Positions 1 to 9,453 of a stretch of 57,356 nucleotides of DNA are shown in pieces. Every line of letters begins with the position of its first letter. The stretch's first letter is position 1. Under the pieces are notes generated by a model. That model was not told where the DNA came from. It was given only the letters and a program-made list of their open reading frames with translations, and searched no databases. This DNA is from Metabacillus litoralis (GTDB taxonomy: Bacteria > Bacillota > Bacilli > Bacillales > Bacillaceae): NCBI RefSeq assembly GCF_020524045.1, contig NZ_JAIVKL010000025.1, forward strand, positions 1 to 57,356, given 5' to 3'. The position numbers and the translations under genes were made by a program.

Positions 1-107
1 AGCGTAAGCTAGTAAGATCCCTGAAAGATGATCAGGTTGATAGGTCTGAGGTGGAAGCGCGGTGACGTGTGGAGCTGACAGATACTAATCGATCGAGGAC
101 TTAACCT
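1..107 (+). rRNA. 23S rRNA, 3' end (partial)
   Basis: The first ~107 bases match the conserved 3' terminus of Bacillus 23S rRNA, including the stretch that ends in GATCGAGGACTTAACC. The 5' part lies outside the window. It is followed by a ~200-base spacer and then 5S, the usual rrn order. The exact 3' end is estimated from memory of the B. subtilis molecule. Confidence 0.95.
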
Positions 108-311
108 AAATAGAAAAGCAGAAGAAGCTTAGCTTTTATCCATAGGGAATTGGAGCGATCGAGAAGAAGTCGTTCTTTGACTTCGTCCGAGAGAGTGAAA
201 TTACCGTAGGATTTGGCTTCTGGAGCTGGACAAATAAGCGAACGTCAGTGAATTGAATTGTAAAATCGTTATCTAGTTTTGAAGGAATATCCCTTCAAAC
301 TTAGTTTTTTA

Positions 312-427
<116 letters not shown>

Positions 428-464
428 AATTAAGTTTACACTTAATTTAATCATTTTATATTGT

Positions 465-541
<77 letters not shown>

Positions 542-581
542 AATTTTCTTCGAAGTATTCACTTCGTTCTTAAGAAAAGTT

Positions 582-643
582 CAAGGTTGTTTATTTTCAC
601 TTCTTTTTTCAAGATTAAGAGCAAGGATGTTTATTTTCACTTC
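582..643 (+). repeat. 22-bp imperfect direct repeat between two tRNA genes
   Basis: Bases 582-603 and 622-643 are 21/22 identical (CAAGG[T/A]TGTTTATTTTCACTTC) and spaced exactly 40 bp apart. The repeat fills the spacer between tRNA-fMet and tRNA-Asp. It looks like a local duplication of spacer DNA; no function is visible. Confidence 0.7.
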
Positions 644-656
644 GTGAAAAAAACTT

Positions 657-733
657 GGTCCGGTAGTTCAGTTGGTTAGAATGCCTGCCTGTCACGCAGG
701 AGGTCGCGGGTTCGAGTCCCGTCCGGACCGCCA
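657..733 (+). tRNA. tRNA-Asp (GTC)
   Basis: A 77-base cloverleaf: acceptor arm GGTCCGG/CCGGACC, discriminator G73, encoded CCA, and anticodon loop CTGTCAC giving anticodon GUC. It follows tRNA-fMet in the same operon and precedes a strong terminator. Confidence 0.97.
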
Positions 734-750
734 TACATATTTACACAACA

Positions 751-776
751 CGAAACATTGATGTTTCGTTTTTTTT
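751..776 (+). terminator. rrn/tRNA operon terminator
   Basis: Stem CGAAACAT/ATGTTTCG (751-758/761-768) with a 2-base loop, followed by an eight-T run. It sits 18 bases after tRNA-Asp and closes the rRNA-tRNA transcription unit. Confidence 0.9.
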
Positions 777-878
777 ATGTTCTTTTTTCTTTTAACCTAT
801 ATAAAGATATCTATGATACGATAGAATGAATAAAACTTGGATAAACTATAATTATTAGTTAAACTTAATAGAGTTATT

Positions 879-907
879 CCTTAGGAAATACATTCCTAAG
901 GTTTTTT
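879..907 (+). terminator. second terminator-like hairpin upstream of thiL
   Basis: Stem CCTTAGGAA/TTCCTAAGG (879-887/893-901), loop ATACA, then six T. It is perfect and lies between the tRNA terminator and thiL, 69 bases before the thiL start. It may be a back-up terminator for the rrn operon or an attenuator in a thiL leader; no clear promoter was found between the two hairpins. Confidence 0.75.
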
Positions 908-975
908 CATAAGAGTGTGTTTTTCATTTAAACACAATGGACTAAAAGAAATCGTTTCTCACCAAGGAGAAAAAT

Positions 976-1962
976 ATGGATGAATTTGATTTTATTAATA
1001 AAGTAAAGCCTAGTAAAACCTATCATAAACAAGTTGTGGTCGGAATTGGTGATGATGCTGCTGTTTATAAACCAACGGAATCCTTTAACCAAGTTATTTG
1101 TGTTGATACAATGGTAGAAGATGTTCATTTTTTAAAGCATTTATCATCACCAAAAGAAATTGGGTATAAAGCACTTGCGGTTAATCTTAGTGATCTTGCT
1201 GCAATGGGAGCTGTCCCCCTCTATTATCTTGTATCTATAGCGATTCCAACTACATGGACAGAATCAGAGTTAATAGAGTTGTATCTGGGAATGGATGAAC
1301 TTGCTGAGTTATATCAGGTGGATTTAATTGGTGGAGATACCGTTTCTACATCTGCAAAGCTTATTATTACTGTCACTGTTATAGGTGAAGTTGAGGCTCA
1401 TGTGAAGACGACGAGGAACTCAGCCAAGGATGGAGATATTGTTTTTGTTACTGGTACAATCGGTGATTCCTCAGCAGGATTATCTGTCTTGTTGGAAGAA
1501 ATTGATCAAATCGATCCTACTATTGAAAACTATTTAATCAATCGTCATAAAAAGCCTACAGCTCGAATAGAGGTTGGTCGAATCATTTCTCAGCTAGAGC
1601 GAGCATCATTAAACGATATTAGTGATGGTTTAGCAAGTGAGCTAAATGAACTCTCTGAGGCAAGTGAGATCGGTATAATCATTAACGAAGAAGATCTTCC
1701 AATTAGTGAGGAGTTACTTTCACTACATGACCGATTTGATATTAAAAAATGGGCTTTATTCGGAGGAGAGGACTTCGAATTAGTTGGCACCACTTCTCAA
1801 GATGCATGGGAAAAACTAAAGCATAACTGTTTGGAATGTGGTATTAGCATTACAAAAATAGGATATGTAACGAAAAAACATGACAATGTTTTATTAAGGA
1901 ATAAAAATGATCAAGTGATAGAATTAAAAAAATCTGGGTATAACCACTTCAAAGGTAAGTAA
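976..1962 (+). CDS. thiL: thiamine-monophosphate kinase
   Basis: ThiL phosphorylates thiamine monophosphate to thiamine pyrophosphate using ATP, the last step of cofactor synthesis, in the cytosol. The 328-residue protein has the PurM/ThiL-fold hallmarks: an N-terminal GIGDDAAV metal-binding motif at ~23-30, GGDTV at ~118, and NDISDGLASEL near 212. Length matches the family (about 325). ATG 976 follows AAGGAGA by 6 bases. It is the first gene of a compact operon, ending 11 bases before tsaE; the same order is found in B. subtilis. No thiamine riboswitch is visible upstream. Confidence 0.96.
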   Translation: MDEFDFINKVKPSKTYHKQVVVGIGDDAAVYKPTESFNQVICVDTMVEDVHFLKHLSSPKEIGYKALAVNLSDLAAMGAVPLYYLVSIAIPTTWTESELIELYLGMDELAELYQVDLIGGDTVSTSAKLIITVTVIGEVEAHVKTTRNSAKDGDIVFVTGTIGDSSAGLSVLLEEIDQIDPTIENYLINRHKKPTARIEVGRIISQLERASLNDISDGLASELNELSEASEIGIIINEEDLPISEELLSLHDRFDIKKWALFGGEDFELVGTTSQDAWEKLKHNCLECGISITKIGYVTKKHDNVLLRNKNDQVIELKKSGYNHFKGK

Positions 1963-1973
1963 GGTGAATCAAG

Positions 1974-2447
1974 GTGGAACAATTTGAATTTATAACAAAA
2001 ACAGCTGAAGAAACTTCAGCAATTGCCAGTAGCTTGTCTAAAAAAGTGATTGCGAGTGATGTGATTACTCTAGAAGGTGACTTAGGGGCAGGTAAAACGA
2101 CATTTACAAAAGGACTTGCAAAGGGCTTAGGAATAAAGCGTAATGTGAATAGTCCTACTTTTACCATTATAAAAGAATATAAAGATGGAAGATTGCCATT
2201 ATATCATATGGATGTGTATCGTGTAGAAGATGAGGGTGAAGATCTAGGTTTTGATGAGTATTTTCACGGAGATGGTATAACTGTAGTTGAGTGGGCTCAT
2301 TTAATTAATGATCAACTACCATCAGAACGTTTAGATATTAAAATCTATTATGAAGATGAAACTACAAGGAAGATTACTATGACTCCTTATGGTTCTCATT
2401 ATGTAGAAATATGTAAGGAGTTAATCAATGAAAGCATTAGCAATTGA
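1974..2447 (+). CDS. tsaE: tRNA t6A37 biosynthesis ATPase TsaE
   Basis: TsaE is the P-loop ATPase that works with TsaB and TsaD to place threonylcarbamoyl on A37 of ANN-decoding tRNAs. The 157-residue protein has a clear Walker A at ~37-46 (GDLGAGKTTF), a SPTF segment at ~62 and the family's VEWAHL region near 106. The start is GTG 1974, preceded by AAGGTG at 1961-1966. The end overlaps tsaB by 20 bases, which suggests translational coupling. Its partners tsaB and tsaD lie just downstream in the same operon (old name ydiB). Confidence 0.95.
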   Translation: MEQFEFITKTAEETSAIASSLSKKVIASDVITLEGDLGAGKTTFTKGLAKGLGIKRNVNSPTFTIIKEYKDGRLPLYHMDVYRVEDEGEDLGFDEYFHGDGITVVEWAHLINDQLPSERLDIKIYYEDETTRKITMTPYGSHYVEICKELINESISN

Positions 2448-3117
2448 TACGACTAATAATGTACTTGGAATTGCATTAGTAGATGACAATAATGTCATTG
2501 GTGAATATATCACAAATTTAAAGAAAAACCACTCTGTTCGTGCCATGCCTGCTATCGAAAGATTATTACAGGATTGTGATACAGCTCCAAGTGAGCTAGA
2601 TAAAATAATTGTTGCAACTGGTCCGGGATCATACACGGGTGTTCGTATAGGTGTCTCTATAGCAAAGACTTTAGCTTGGTCGTTAAACATACCGATTGTT
2701 GGTGTATCTAGCTTAGAGATTCTTGCTGCGAATGGAAGGTTCTTTAATGGTGTGATATCACCACTATTCGATGCAAGAAGAGGACAAATTTATACAGGTT
2801 TATTTCATTATAAAAATAAAGAGTTAGTTCGTATAGAAAATGATCAAAACCTATTATTAACTGATTGGTTAAATATGTTGAAAGAAAGAAATGAACATGT
2901 TTTATTTGTAGGTAATGATGTTAGTCTTCATAAGGAATTAATTATGGAAACATTAGGAGAAATGGCTGTATTCGGACAAGTCACATTACATAACCCCAGA
3001 CCAAGTGAGTTAGCTCTACTTGGTTTAGTGAAGAACGAAACTGATGTTCATAGCCTTGTACCAAACTATATTCGTCTAGCTGAAGCAGAAGCAAAATGGC
3101 TAGAACAGCAAAAGTAA
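2428..3117 (+). CDS. tsaB: tRNA t6A37 biosynthesis protein TsaB
   Basis: TsaB is an ASKHA-fold paralogue of TsaD that lacks catalysis and forms the scaffold of the TsaB-TsaD-TsaE complex. The 229-residue protein starts MKALAIDTTN, the typical N-terminal strand with the conserved DT, and has the signature TGPGSYTGVRIG at ~69-80. The C-terminus ends YIRLAEAEAKW, as in Bacillus homologues. ATG 2428 has AAGGAG upstream inside the end of tsaE. A single base separates its stop from the rimI start. Confidence 0.95.
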   Translation: MKALAIDTTNNVLGIALVDDNNVIGEYITNLKKNHSVRAMPAIERLLQDCDTAPSELDKIIVATGPGSYTGVRIGVSIAKTLAWSLNIPIVGVSSLEILAANGRFFNGVISPLFDARRGQIYTGLFHYKNKELVRIENDQNLLLTDWLNMLKERNEHVLFVGNDVSLHKELIMETLGEMAVFGQVTLHNPRPSELALLGLVKNETDVHSLVPNYIRLAEAEAKWLEQQK

Positions 3118-3118
3118 G

Positions 3119-3583
3119 ATGGTGGCAAAATTGAATCAAAACCTTTCAATAAGAAGAATGCAAAAAGAAGATATCGATCAAGTGTATCAAATAGAATTAC
3201 TCTCTTTTTCAGCTCCATGGTCTAAGGAGTCTTTGCTCTATGAATTAGAACAAAACTTATTTGCGAAATATTTAGTTGTAGAATCAGAGGAACAAATTGT
3301 AGGGTATTGTGGATTGTGGGTCATTATGGAGGATGCACAAATTACTAATATTGCTGTGCATCCTGAGTATAGAGGCTTACAAATTGGAGAGTCGCTTCTA
3401 AAGTTTGCGGTACAGTTAAGTAAAGAAATGAAGGCGAAAAGAATCACTCTAGAAGTACGTGTATCAAATCATGTAGCACAGTCGCTTTATAAAAAGGTTG
3501 GCTTTGTTACCGGTGGGATAAGAAAAAGGTATTATACAGATAATCAAGAAGATGCTTTAATAATGTGGGTGAATGTAGAATGA
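3119..3583 (+). CDS. rimI: ribosomal protein bS18 N-acetyltransferase-like GNAT protein
   Basis: A GNAT-fold acetyltransferase of 154 residues; RimI homologues acetylate the N-terminal alanine of ribosomal protein bS18. The acetyl-CoA loop is visible as [14 protein letters not shown] (~80-93), preceded by DAQITNIAV, and the C-terminus carries the [13 protein letters not shown] signature. ATG 3119 lies one base after the tsaB stop and has no good Shine-Dalgarno, so translation is probably coupled. The 3' end overlaps tsaD by ATGA. Confidence 0.92.
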   Translation: MVAKLNQNLSIRRMQKEDIDQVYQIELLSFSAPWSKESLLYELEQNLFAKYLVVESEEQIVGYCGLWVIMEDAQITNIAVHPEYRGLQIGESLLKFAVQLSKEMKAKRITLEVRVSNHVAQSLYKKVGFVTGGIRKRYYTDNQEDALIMWVNVE

Positions 3584-4602
3584 GTGAAAAAGATCAATAT
3601 GTAATGGGTATTGAAACAAGTTGTGATGAAACAGCTGCAGCTATAATAAAAAATGGTCGAGAAATTGTTGCTAATGTTGTTGCTTCACAAATTGAAAGCC
3701 ATAAACGTTTCGGTGGTGTTGTTCCTGAAATTGCTTCAAGACACCATGTAGAACAGTTAACAATTGTTTTTGACGAAGCGATGAAGGAAGCACAACTTGG
3801 ATTTGAAAATTTATCAGCTATTGCTGTAACAGAAGGACCAGGACTAGTTGGAGCACTTTTAACAGGTGTCAATGCAGCAAAAGCATTAGCTTTTGCTCAC
3901 AATATTCCCCTAGTCGGCGTTCATCATATTGCAGGTCATATTTATGCTAACCGACTGATTAAAGAACTGGAATTTCCACTACTGGCATTAGTCGTTTCTG
4001 GTGGTCATACAGAGCTTGTTTATATGCAAGACCATGGTAGCTTTGAAGTGATTGGTGAGACATTAGATGATGCTGCAGGTGAAGCGTATGATAAGGTAGC
4101 CAGAACATTGGGTCTTCCATATCCAGGTGGTCCTCATATCGATCGCTTAGCACATGAAGGAACTCCATCGATTGATTTACCAAGAGCTTGGCTTGGTGAG
4201 GGTTCATTTGATTTTAGTTTTAGTGGTCTTAAGTCTGCAGTTATTAACACTTTGCATAATGCAAAGCAAAAGGGTATTGAACTAGATCCCAAGGATATTG
4301 CTGCTAGCTTTCAAGAAAGTGTGATCGATGTATTAGTGACTAAAACTGGACATGCTGTGGATAAATATAAAGTAAAGCAGCTATTAGTTGCTGGTGGAGT
4401 TGCAGCAAATAAAGGTTTACGCACAGCGTTAGAAAAAGAATTTTCCACTAGAGAAGGGTTAGAGCTAATTATTCCACCTCTATCTCTTTGTACAGATAAT
4501 GCAGCAATGATCGCAGCTGCTGGTAGTGTTTCATTTAATAAAGGTGTAAGAAGTGATCTTGCTTTAAATGCTAATCCTGGCCTTGAATTAACATCTTATT
4601 AA
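3580..4602 (+). CDS. tsaD: tRNA N6-threonylcarbamoyladenosine transferase TsaD
   Basis: TsaD is the catalytic subunit that transfers threonylcarbamoyl-AMP to tRNA A37. With ATG 3580 the protein has 340 residues and begins [18 protein letters not shown], the family N-terminus. The iron-binding histidines appear in [10 protein letters not shown] (~110), followed by [22 protein letters not shown] and GLPYPGGP; the third ligand region [12 protein letters not shown] is near the C-terminus. An in-frame GTG at 3565 would add five residues but lies inside rimI; the ATGA overlap with rimI favours 3580. A terminator follows immediately. Confidence 0.96.
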   Translation: MSEKDQYVMGIETSCDETAAAIIKNGREIVANVVASQIESHKRFGGVVPEIASRHHVEQLTIVFDEAMKEAQLGFENLSAIAVTEGPGLVGALLTGVNAAKALAFAHNIPLVGVHHIAGHIYANRLIKELEFPLLALVVSGGHTELVYMQDHGSFEVIGETLDDAAGEAYDKVARTLGLPYPGGPHIDRLAHEGTPSIDLPRAWLGEGSFDFSFSGLKSAVINTLHNAKQKGIELDPKDIAASFQESVIDVLVTKTGHAVDKYKVKQLLVAGGVAANKGLRTALEKEFSTREGLELIIPPLSLCTDNAAMIAAAGSVSFNKGVRSDLALNANPGLELTSY

Positions 4603-4603
4603 C

Positions 4604-4631
4604 AGCTTTCGACTTGTCGAGGGCTTTTTTT
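4604..4631 (+). terminator. terminator of the thiL-tsaD operon
   Basis: A 10-bp stem (4604-4613/4616-4625, two G:T pairs) with a 2-base loop, then seven T. It begins one base after the tsaD stop codon. Confidence 0.9.
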
Positions 4632-4667
4632 ATGGAGTAAAAGAGATTTTTTCGGGTATAAACATAC

Positions 4668-4837
4668 TTATCCACAGAATATACACGATAATTGTAGAAA
4701 TGTGTAAAAGTATAAAAAATGCTGTCATATCAATAAAAATTCGCCTGTGTATAAGTACTAAAAAAAAGCGTAAAATTGTGGACAATGTGCATAAGTCTGT
4801 TGATATGTTGGAAATAAAGGATTTCGATTGTGGATAA
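4668..4837. promoter_or_regulatory. DnaA-box cluster in the tsaD-ydiF intergenic region
   Basis: Four 9-mers fit TTATNCACA and a fifth fits with one mismatch, all within 170 bp. They are 4668-4676 (+, TTATCCACA), 4746-4754 (-, TTATACACA), 4777-4785 (-, TTGTCCACA, one mismatch), 4786-4794 (-, TTATGCACA, directly abutting) and 4829-4837 (-, TTATCCACA). The region between convergent genes has no other obvious role. I recall that B. subtilis has a stable DnaA-binding cluster at the same place (gcp-ydiF, gcp being tsaD), where such clusters titrate DnaA. The call is by sequence plus synteny; the titration role is inferred. Confidence 0.85.
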
Positions 4838-4943
4838 AGAACTGTTAAAAAATCTATTTTTGTGTAAATCTTACTATATAACTGATTAATATAAAAATGT
4901 GTCGAAATAACGTAGTCATTTTATTTCAACTCTATTTGTGCAT

Positions 4944-4972
4944 GAAAAAAACAGCGAGATTTTCTCGCTGTT
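4944..4972 (-). terminator. terminator of ydiF
   Basis: Perfect 9-bp stem (4951-4959/4963-4971) with a 3-base loop. Read on the minus strand it ends in a run of seven U. It starts right after the ydiF stop codon. Confidence 0.9.
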
Positions 4973-6910
4973 TTAATGTAACTGTTCCCATTCTGTCATT
5001 AAGTCTTCTAGCTTGGATTGAAGGAGCTCAGTTTCCGTATTTAGTTTTTGTACTTCTTCATGATTTTGATATACTTCAGGATCACATAGTAAGGCTTCGT
5101 TTTTTTCAATTTTTTCTTCGATTTCACTTATTTCATTTTCAATTTCTTCAATTCTGCGTTGTTTTTGTCTTTCAAGCTTTTTTAATTCTTTTTCTTGTTG
5201 GTAATTTAATTTTCCTTCTGCTTGAGTAACAACAGCTTTTTTTGAGGAAGAGCTTTCACGAGCGATTTGTTCCAGACGTTCATGCTCTAACTGTTCTTCT
5301 TGTTTTGTTAGATAATAATCATAATCACCGAGATATTCTGTTAATTGATGTTTTGAAAGCTCAAATACTTTTGTAGCAATTCTGTTAATAAAATAGCGAT
5401 CATGTGAAACAAAAAGGATCGTTCCAGGATAATCTATTAAGGCATTTTCTAATATTTCTTTACTATCTAAATCTAAATGGTTCGTCGGTTCATCAAGAAT
5501 GAGAAAGTTAGCATTTTGTAGCATAAGTTTTGATAAAGCAAGTCTGGCTTTTTCTCCACCGCTTAGTGTTGAAACGGGTTTTAACACATCATCACCAGAG
5601 AATAAAAAATTACCTAAGATGGTTCTAATTTCTTTTTCTGTTTTATGAGGATATTCATCCCAAAGCTCGTCCACAACTCGTTTATTAGAAGTAAGGTCGG
5701 CTTGTTGCTGGTCGTAATAGCCAATCTGTACATTCGATCCAAGGGCAAAAGTTCCAGTTAGCGAATCTAACTTTGAAACAACCGATTTCAATAGCGTTGA
5801 TTTACCAATACCATTTGGTCCAACTAAAGCGATACTATCACCACGTGATATCGAGAATGATATATTTGAGATAATAGGTGAAGCCCCATCATAGGCAACG
5901 GAGATATTTTCCGCTTTTAAGACATCATTTCCACTTTGTCTTTCTATATCAAACTGAATATTTGCTGATTTTTCATCGCCTAGAGGTTTATGCATCAGAT
6001 CCATTTTTTCTAACTTCTTTCGCCTGCTTTGGGCAAGCTTTGTTGTTGATGCACGTGCTAAATTTCGTGAAATAAAATCTTTAAGCTTTGCAACTTCCCC
6101 CTGTTGCTTGTCATAGGATTTCATTTCTTTTTCATAGTTTTCAGCTTTATGCTTTAAGTAGCTGCTGTAATTACCAGTGAATTTCATACTGGTATGTCGA
6201 CTAATTTCGTAAACCTGTGATACAATTTTATCTAAAAAATAGCGATCATGTGATACGATTAAAATTGCACCAGGATAATTTTGTAAATATTGTTCAAGCC
6301 AAGTGAGTGTTTCGATATCTAGATGGTTTGTTGGTTCATCAAGAATGAGAAGGTCCGGACTTGTTAACAATAATTTTCCTAAAGCAAGTCTTGTTTTTTG
6401 ACCACCACTTAAGGAAGATATCTTTGTGTTAGGATCAAATTTACTAAAACCTAACCCATGTAGAACCGAGCGGATATCTGCTTCATACTGATAGCCACCA
6501 TTTTCTTTAAATCTCACCTGCAGACTATCATAATCTTTTAAAAGCTGCTCGAATGTTTGTGCGTCTTTATTTGGATCAACGGTCGCCATTTTTTGTTCGG
6601 TATTTCGCATTTCAACTTCCATTGATTTTAAGTCTTTAAAAACTAAATTCATTTCTTCCCAAATTGATAGTGTGGATTCTAACCCTGTATCTTGAGCTAG
6701 ATAACCAATTGTTACATCTTTTGGTTTAATGATTTCACCAGAATCATATGACATGTAACCCGCTATTATTTTTAAAAGGGTAGATTTCCCTGCGCCATTA
6801 CGACCGACAAGAGCGATCTTATCTCTTGTTTGTACTTCTAGCTTAATATTCGTTAAAATAGGATCAGCACCGAAAAACTTACTAAGTTGATTTAATTGTA
6901 GTAATATCAT
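4973..6910 (-). CDS. ydiF: ABC-F family ATPase (YdiF)
   Basis: A soluble ABC-F protein of 645 residues with two ATPase cassettes and no membrane segment. Family members act on the ribosome as translation factors rather than as transporters. Cassette 1 has Walker A GRNGAGKST (~37), signature LSGGQKTRLAL and Walker B LLILDEPTNHLD; cassette 2 has GPNGIGKST (~358), LSGGEKARLAL and FLILDEPTNHLD. A linker of charged helices separates them and a Glu/Lys-rich coiled coil forms the C-terminus (~545-645). Length and place match B. subtilis YdiF (about 642). It is transcribed convergently to tsaD and divergently from moaC. I see no sign that it is a resistance-type ABC-F. Confidence 0.93.
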   Translation of the reverse strand: MILLQLNQLSKFFGADPILTNIKLEVQTRDKIALVGRNGAGKSTLLKIIAGYMSYDSGEIIKPKDVTIGYLAQDTGLESTLSIWEEMNLVFKDLKSMEVEMRNTEQKMATVDPNKDAQTFEQLLKDYDSLQVRFKENGGYQYEADIRSVLHGLGFSKFDPNTKISSLSGGQKTRLALGKLLLTSPDLLILDEPTNHLDIETLTWLEQYLQNYPGAILIVSHDRYFLDKIVSQVYEISRHTSMKFTGNYSSYLKHKAENYEKEMKSYDKQQGEVAKLKDFISRNLARASTTKLAQSRRKKLEKMDLMHKPLGDEKSANIQFDIERQSGNDVLKAENISVAYDGASPIISNISFSISRGDSIALVGPNGIGKSTLLKSVVSKLDSLTGTFALGSNVQIGYYDQQQADLTSNKRVVDELWDEYPHKTEKEIRTILGNFLFSGDDVLKPVSTLSGGEKARLALSKLMLQNANFLILDEPTNHLDLDSKEILENALIDYPGTILFVSHDRYFINRIATKVFELSKHQLTEYLGDYDYYLTKQEEQLEHERLEQIARESSSSKKAVVTQAEGKLNYQQEKELKKLERQKQRRIEEIENEISEIEEKIEKNEALLCDPEVYQNHEEVQKLNTETELLQSKLEDLMTEWEQLH

Positions 6911-7129
6911 TTATTTCACCTCTACTAATGCTTTAAGTGTAGCTTAATAACTTCGTATGGGCAACAAAGAGACTGTGTGAGTTGGTGAATTTTATTAGGC
7001 TTTTTATATTACGTATCATGTGATTTTACTGAAAAGTAGCCAGTTACGGCTATTCAAATAATTGTCACAATAACAAAACAGACAGATGCTATAAAATAGT
7101 GTATAGTCTACATATAAGGGGACATGAGT

Positions 7130-7621
7130 ATGTCAGAATTTACCCATTTTAATGATCAAGGCAGAGCGAAAATGGTTGATATCTCTGCAAAGGAAACGAC
7201 TGTTAGAACAGCACTAGCTAAGACAAGTGTTGAATTAACAAAAGAAGTATATGATAAAATCACCAACCATGAAATTGGTAAAGGTGATGTTCTCTCTGTT
7301 GCTCAGGTGGCAGGTATAATGGCAGCTAAACAAACAGCAAATGTGATACCAATGTGCCACCCTATTCCTATTAAAGGAGTGGATATAGATTTTGAGTGGG
7401 ACACTAGAGAGAATAAATACATTTTATTCATTTCAGCAACTGTTAAAACAAAAGGCAGTACAGGTGTTGAAATGGAAGCGTTAACGTCTGCAAGCATAGC
7501 AGCACTAACTGTTTATGATATGTGCAAAGCTGTTGATAAAGGGATGGTCGTTGGTCCTACTTACTTAGTAGAAAAAACAGGCGGTAAAAGTGGAGACTTT
7601 TTCCGAGATCATCGTAAATGA
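7130..7621 (+). CDS. moaC: cyclic pyranopterin monophosphate synthase MoaC
   Basis: MoaC, with MoaA, converts GTP into cyclic pyranopterin monophosphate, the first intermediate of molybdenum cofactor synthesis. The protein starts [19 protein letters not shown] and shows the active-site segments [11 protein letters not shown] (~74-84) and [20 protein letters not shown] (~110-129), ending GGKSGDF. Two ATGs are possible, 7124 and 7130. AAGGGG at 7116-7121 is 8 bases from 7130 but only 2 from 7124, so 7130 is chosen (163 residues). No other Mo-cofactor gene is nearby; in B. subtilis moaC also sits here alone. Confidence 0.94.
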   Translation: MSEFTHFNDQGRAKMVDISAKETTVRTALAKTSVELTKEVYDKITNHEIGKGDVLSVAQVAGIMAAKQTANVIPMCHPIPIKGVDIDFEWDTRENKYILFISATVKTKGSTGVEMEALTSASIAALTVYDMCKAVDKGMVVGPTYLVEKTGGKSGDFFRDHRK

Positions 7622-7774
7622 AATAAGGAAACAACAAACAAAGTTCAAAAGGTCCGTCGTACTTGGACATTAGGTTTTATGTCTATCTCTAAAGCACAGG
7701 ACGTCACATATTTAAAGTGAGGGACTTTTTATAAGGCTTACGCTTTGCGTTTTGTATGAATGTGAGGGATAAGA

Positions 7775-8419
7775 GTGAATATAGAGCAATCAAAAATACC
7801 GCAGGCAACTGCTAAAAGATTACCGTTATATTATCGGTTTCTAAAGAATTTACATTCATCTGGAAAACAACGCGTTTCATCAGCTGAATTAAGTGATGCT
7901 GTTAAAGTAGATTCTGCTACGATTCGTAGAGATTTCTCATATTTTGGAGCACTAGGAAAAAAAGGGTATGGTTATAATGTGAATTATTTGTTATCCTTTT
8001 TTAGAAAAACATTAGATCAAGATGAAATCACAAAAGTTTGCTTGATTGGTGTAGGAAATTTAGGGACAGCTTTTCTTCATTATAATTTTACGAAGAATAA
8101 TAATACGGTTATATCCATTGCTTATGATGTGGATAAAGACAAAATTGGAACAGAAATTGGTGGTGTACCTGTGTTGGATTTAAACCATCTCGAGGATACG
8201 ATTGCTGATGATGTGACAGTCGCCATTTTAACCGTTCCAGCTCCAGTAGCTCAGGGCATAACTGATCGACTGATATCAAAAGGAATTAAAGGGATATTAA
8301 ACTTTACTCCTGCTAGATTAAATGTTCCTGACGAAATTAGAATCCACCACATTGATTTGGCTGTAGAGCTTCAGTCATTGGTTTACTTTTTAAAACATTA
8401 CCCTAATGAAGAAAAATAA
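7775..8419 (+). CDS. rex: redox-sensing transcriptional repressor Rex
   Basis: Rex is a dimeric repressor that senses the NADH/NAD+ ratio and derepresses fermentation and anaerobic respiration genes. The 214-residue protein has an N-terminal winged helix (~15-70, with [13 protein letters not shown] as the recognition region) and a Rossmann fold with the dinucleotide loop GVGNLGTAF at ~93-101. Length agrees with the family (about 215). The start is GTG 7775, preceded by GAGGGAT. It lies 46 bases before tatA. I did not find a clear Rex operator in front of it. Confidence 0.95.
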   Translation: MNIEQSKIPQATAKRLPLYYRFLKNLHSSGKQRVSSAELSDAVKVDSATIRRDFSYFGALGKKGYGYNVNYLLSFFRKTLDQDEITKVCLIGVGNLGTAFLHYNFTKNNNTVISIAYDVDKDKIGTEIGGVPVLDLNHLEDTIADDVTVAILTVPAPVAQGITDRLISKGIKGILNFTPARLNVPDEIRIHHIDLAVELQSLVYFLKHYPNEEK

Positions 8420-8464
8420 ATAGATATAACAAATATTAAAGCCCATTTAAGGAGGTGGATGTCG

Positions 8465-8662
8465 ATGCCATCAGTAGGAATCGGTAGTCTATTATTAATC
8501 GTATTTGTTGCGTTACTTATTTTTGGACCAAAAAAATTACCAGAGCTAGGTAAAGCTGCTGGAAACACATTACGTGAATTCAAAAATGCAACAAAAGGTT
8601 TAGCAGATGATGACGATGATCAAGAAGCAAAAAAGAAAGAAACAAGGGAAGAAGTCAAGTAA
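8465..8662 (+). CDS. tatA: Sec-independent protein translocase subunit TatAy
   Basis: TatA forms the pore-like component of the twin-arginine export system. The 65-residue protein has one N-terminal membrane helix followed by [14 protein letters not shown] and a charged amphipathic helix, closely resembling B. subtilis TatAy. An in-frame ATG at 8459 is only 3 bases from the strong AAGGAGG (8449-8455), whereas ATG 8465 is 9 bases away, so 8465 is preferred. It is followed 17 bases later by tatC, giving a minimal TatA-TatC pair with no TatB, as usual in Bacillus. Confidence 0.93.
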   Translation: MPSVGIGSLLLIVFVALLIFGPKKLPELGKAAGNTLREFKNATKGLADDDDDQEAKKKETREEVK

Positions 8663-8679
8663 GATAGGATGAATCCGAT

Positions 8680-9429
8680 ATGACACAAAATGAAATGTCG
8701 GTCATTGATCATATAACAGAGCTAAGAAAACGACTCGTGATTGTTGTCGTTTTCTTTTTCTTAGCTGTTATTGCAGGTTTTTTACTTTCAAGACCGATTA
8801 TTATTTATCTACAGCATACAGAAGAAGCAAAATCGTTAACATTGAATTCTTTTAATTTAACTGATCCTTTGATGGTGTATATGAAATTTGCATTTATCAT
8901 TGCCTTTGTTATTACATCACCAATTATTTTATATCAGTTTTGGTCATTCGTTAGCCCTGGTTTATATGAGAAGGAAAGAAAAGTAACATTAAGCTATATA
9001 CCTATCTCTCTACTACTGTTTTTATTAGGTATTTCTTTTTCATATTTTATTCTTTTTCCATTTGTCGTTGAGTTTATGGAGAGAATTTCAAATGATTTAG
9101 ATATCAATCAAGTTATAGGAATAAATGAATATTTCACCTTTTTATTACAAATCACGATGCCATTTGGTTTGTTATTTCAAATGCCAGTAGTCATCATGTT
9201 TTTGACACGATTGGGAATTGTCACACCGATGTTTTTAACAAAAGTAAGAAAGTATGCTTACTTTGTGTTGCTAGTTATTGCCGCACTCATTACACCACCT
9301 GAGATTACATCACATCTAATGGTGTCTATTCCAATGTTTATTTTATATGAAATTAGTATATGGATTTCGAGAATATCATATAGAAATGCACAAAAACTTC
9401 GTTTTGAAGAAGAAAATGCAAAAAAATGA
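8680..9429 (+). CDS. tatC: Sec-independent protein translocase subunit TatCy
   Basis: TatC is the polytopic receptor that binds twin-arginine signal peptides. The 249-residue protein begins with the family's cytosolic segment ending HITELRKRL (~11-19) and shows six hydrophobic segments, with the conserved QFWSFVSPGLYEKER after helix 2 and ITPPE near helix 5. Length is close to B. subtilis TatCy (about 254). It forms an operon with tatA. The stop codon lies inside a bidirectional terminator shared with ydiK. Confidence 0.95.
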   Translation: MTQNEMSVIDHITELRKRLVIVVVFFFLAVIAGFLLSRPIIIYLQHTEEAKSLTLNSFNLTDPLMVYMKFAFIIAFVITSPIILYQFWSFVSPGLYEKERKVTLSYIPISLLLFLLGISFSYFILFPFVVEFMERISNDLDINQVIGINEYFTFLLQITMPFGLLFQMPVVIMFLTRLGIVTPMFLTKVRKYAYFVLLVIAALITPPEITSHLMVSIPMFILYEISIWISRISYRNAQKLRFEEENAKK

Positions 9430-9453
9430 GACTGATTTCAGTCTCATTTTTTA
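9423..9453. terminator. bidirectional terminator between tatC and ydiK
   Basis: A 13-bp perfect stem (9423-9435/9438-9450) with a 2-base loop, A-rich on the left and T-rich on the right, so it can stop both tatC (+) and ydiK (-). It overlaps the last codons of both genes. Confidence 0.88.

Noticed and set aside
7061-7071. Rex operator before moaC (ATTGT-C-ACAAT)
   Set aside because: The inverted repeat is too short and lacks the TTGTGAA-TTCACAA pattern expected of Rex sites.
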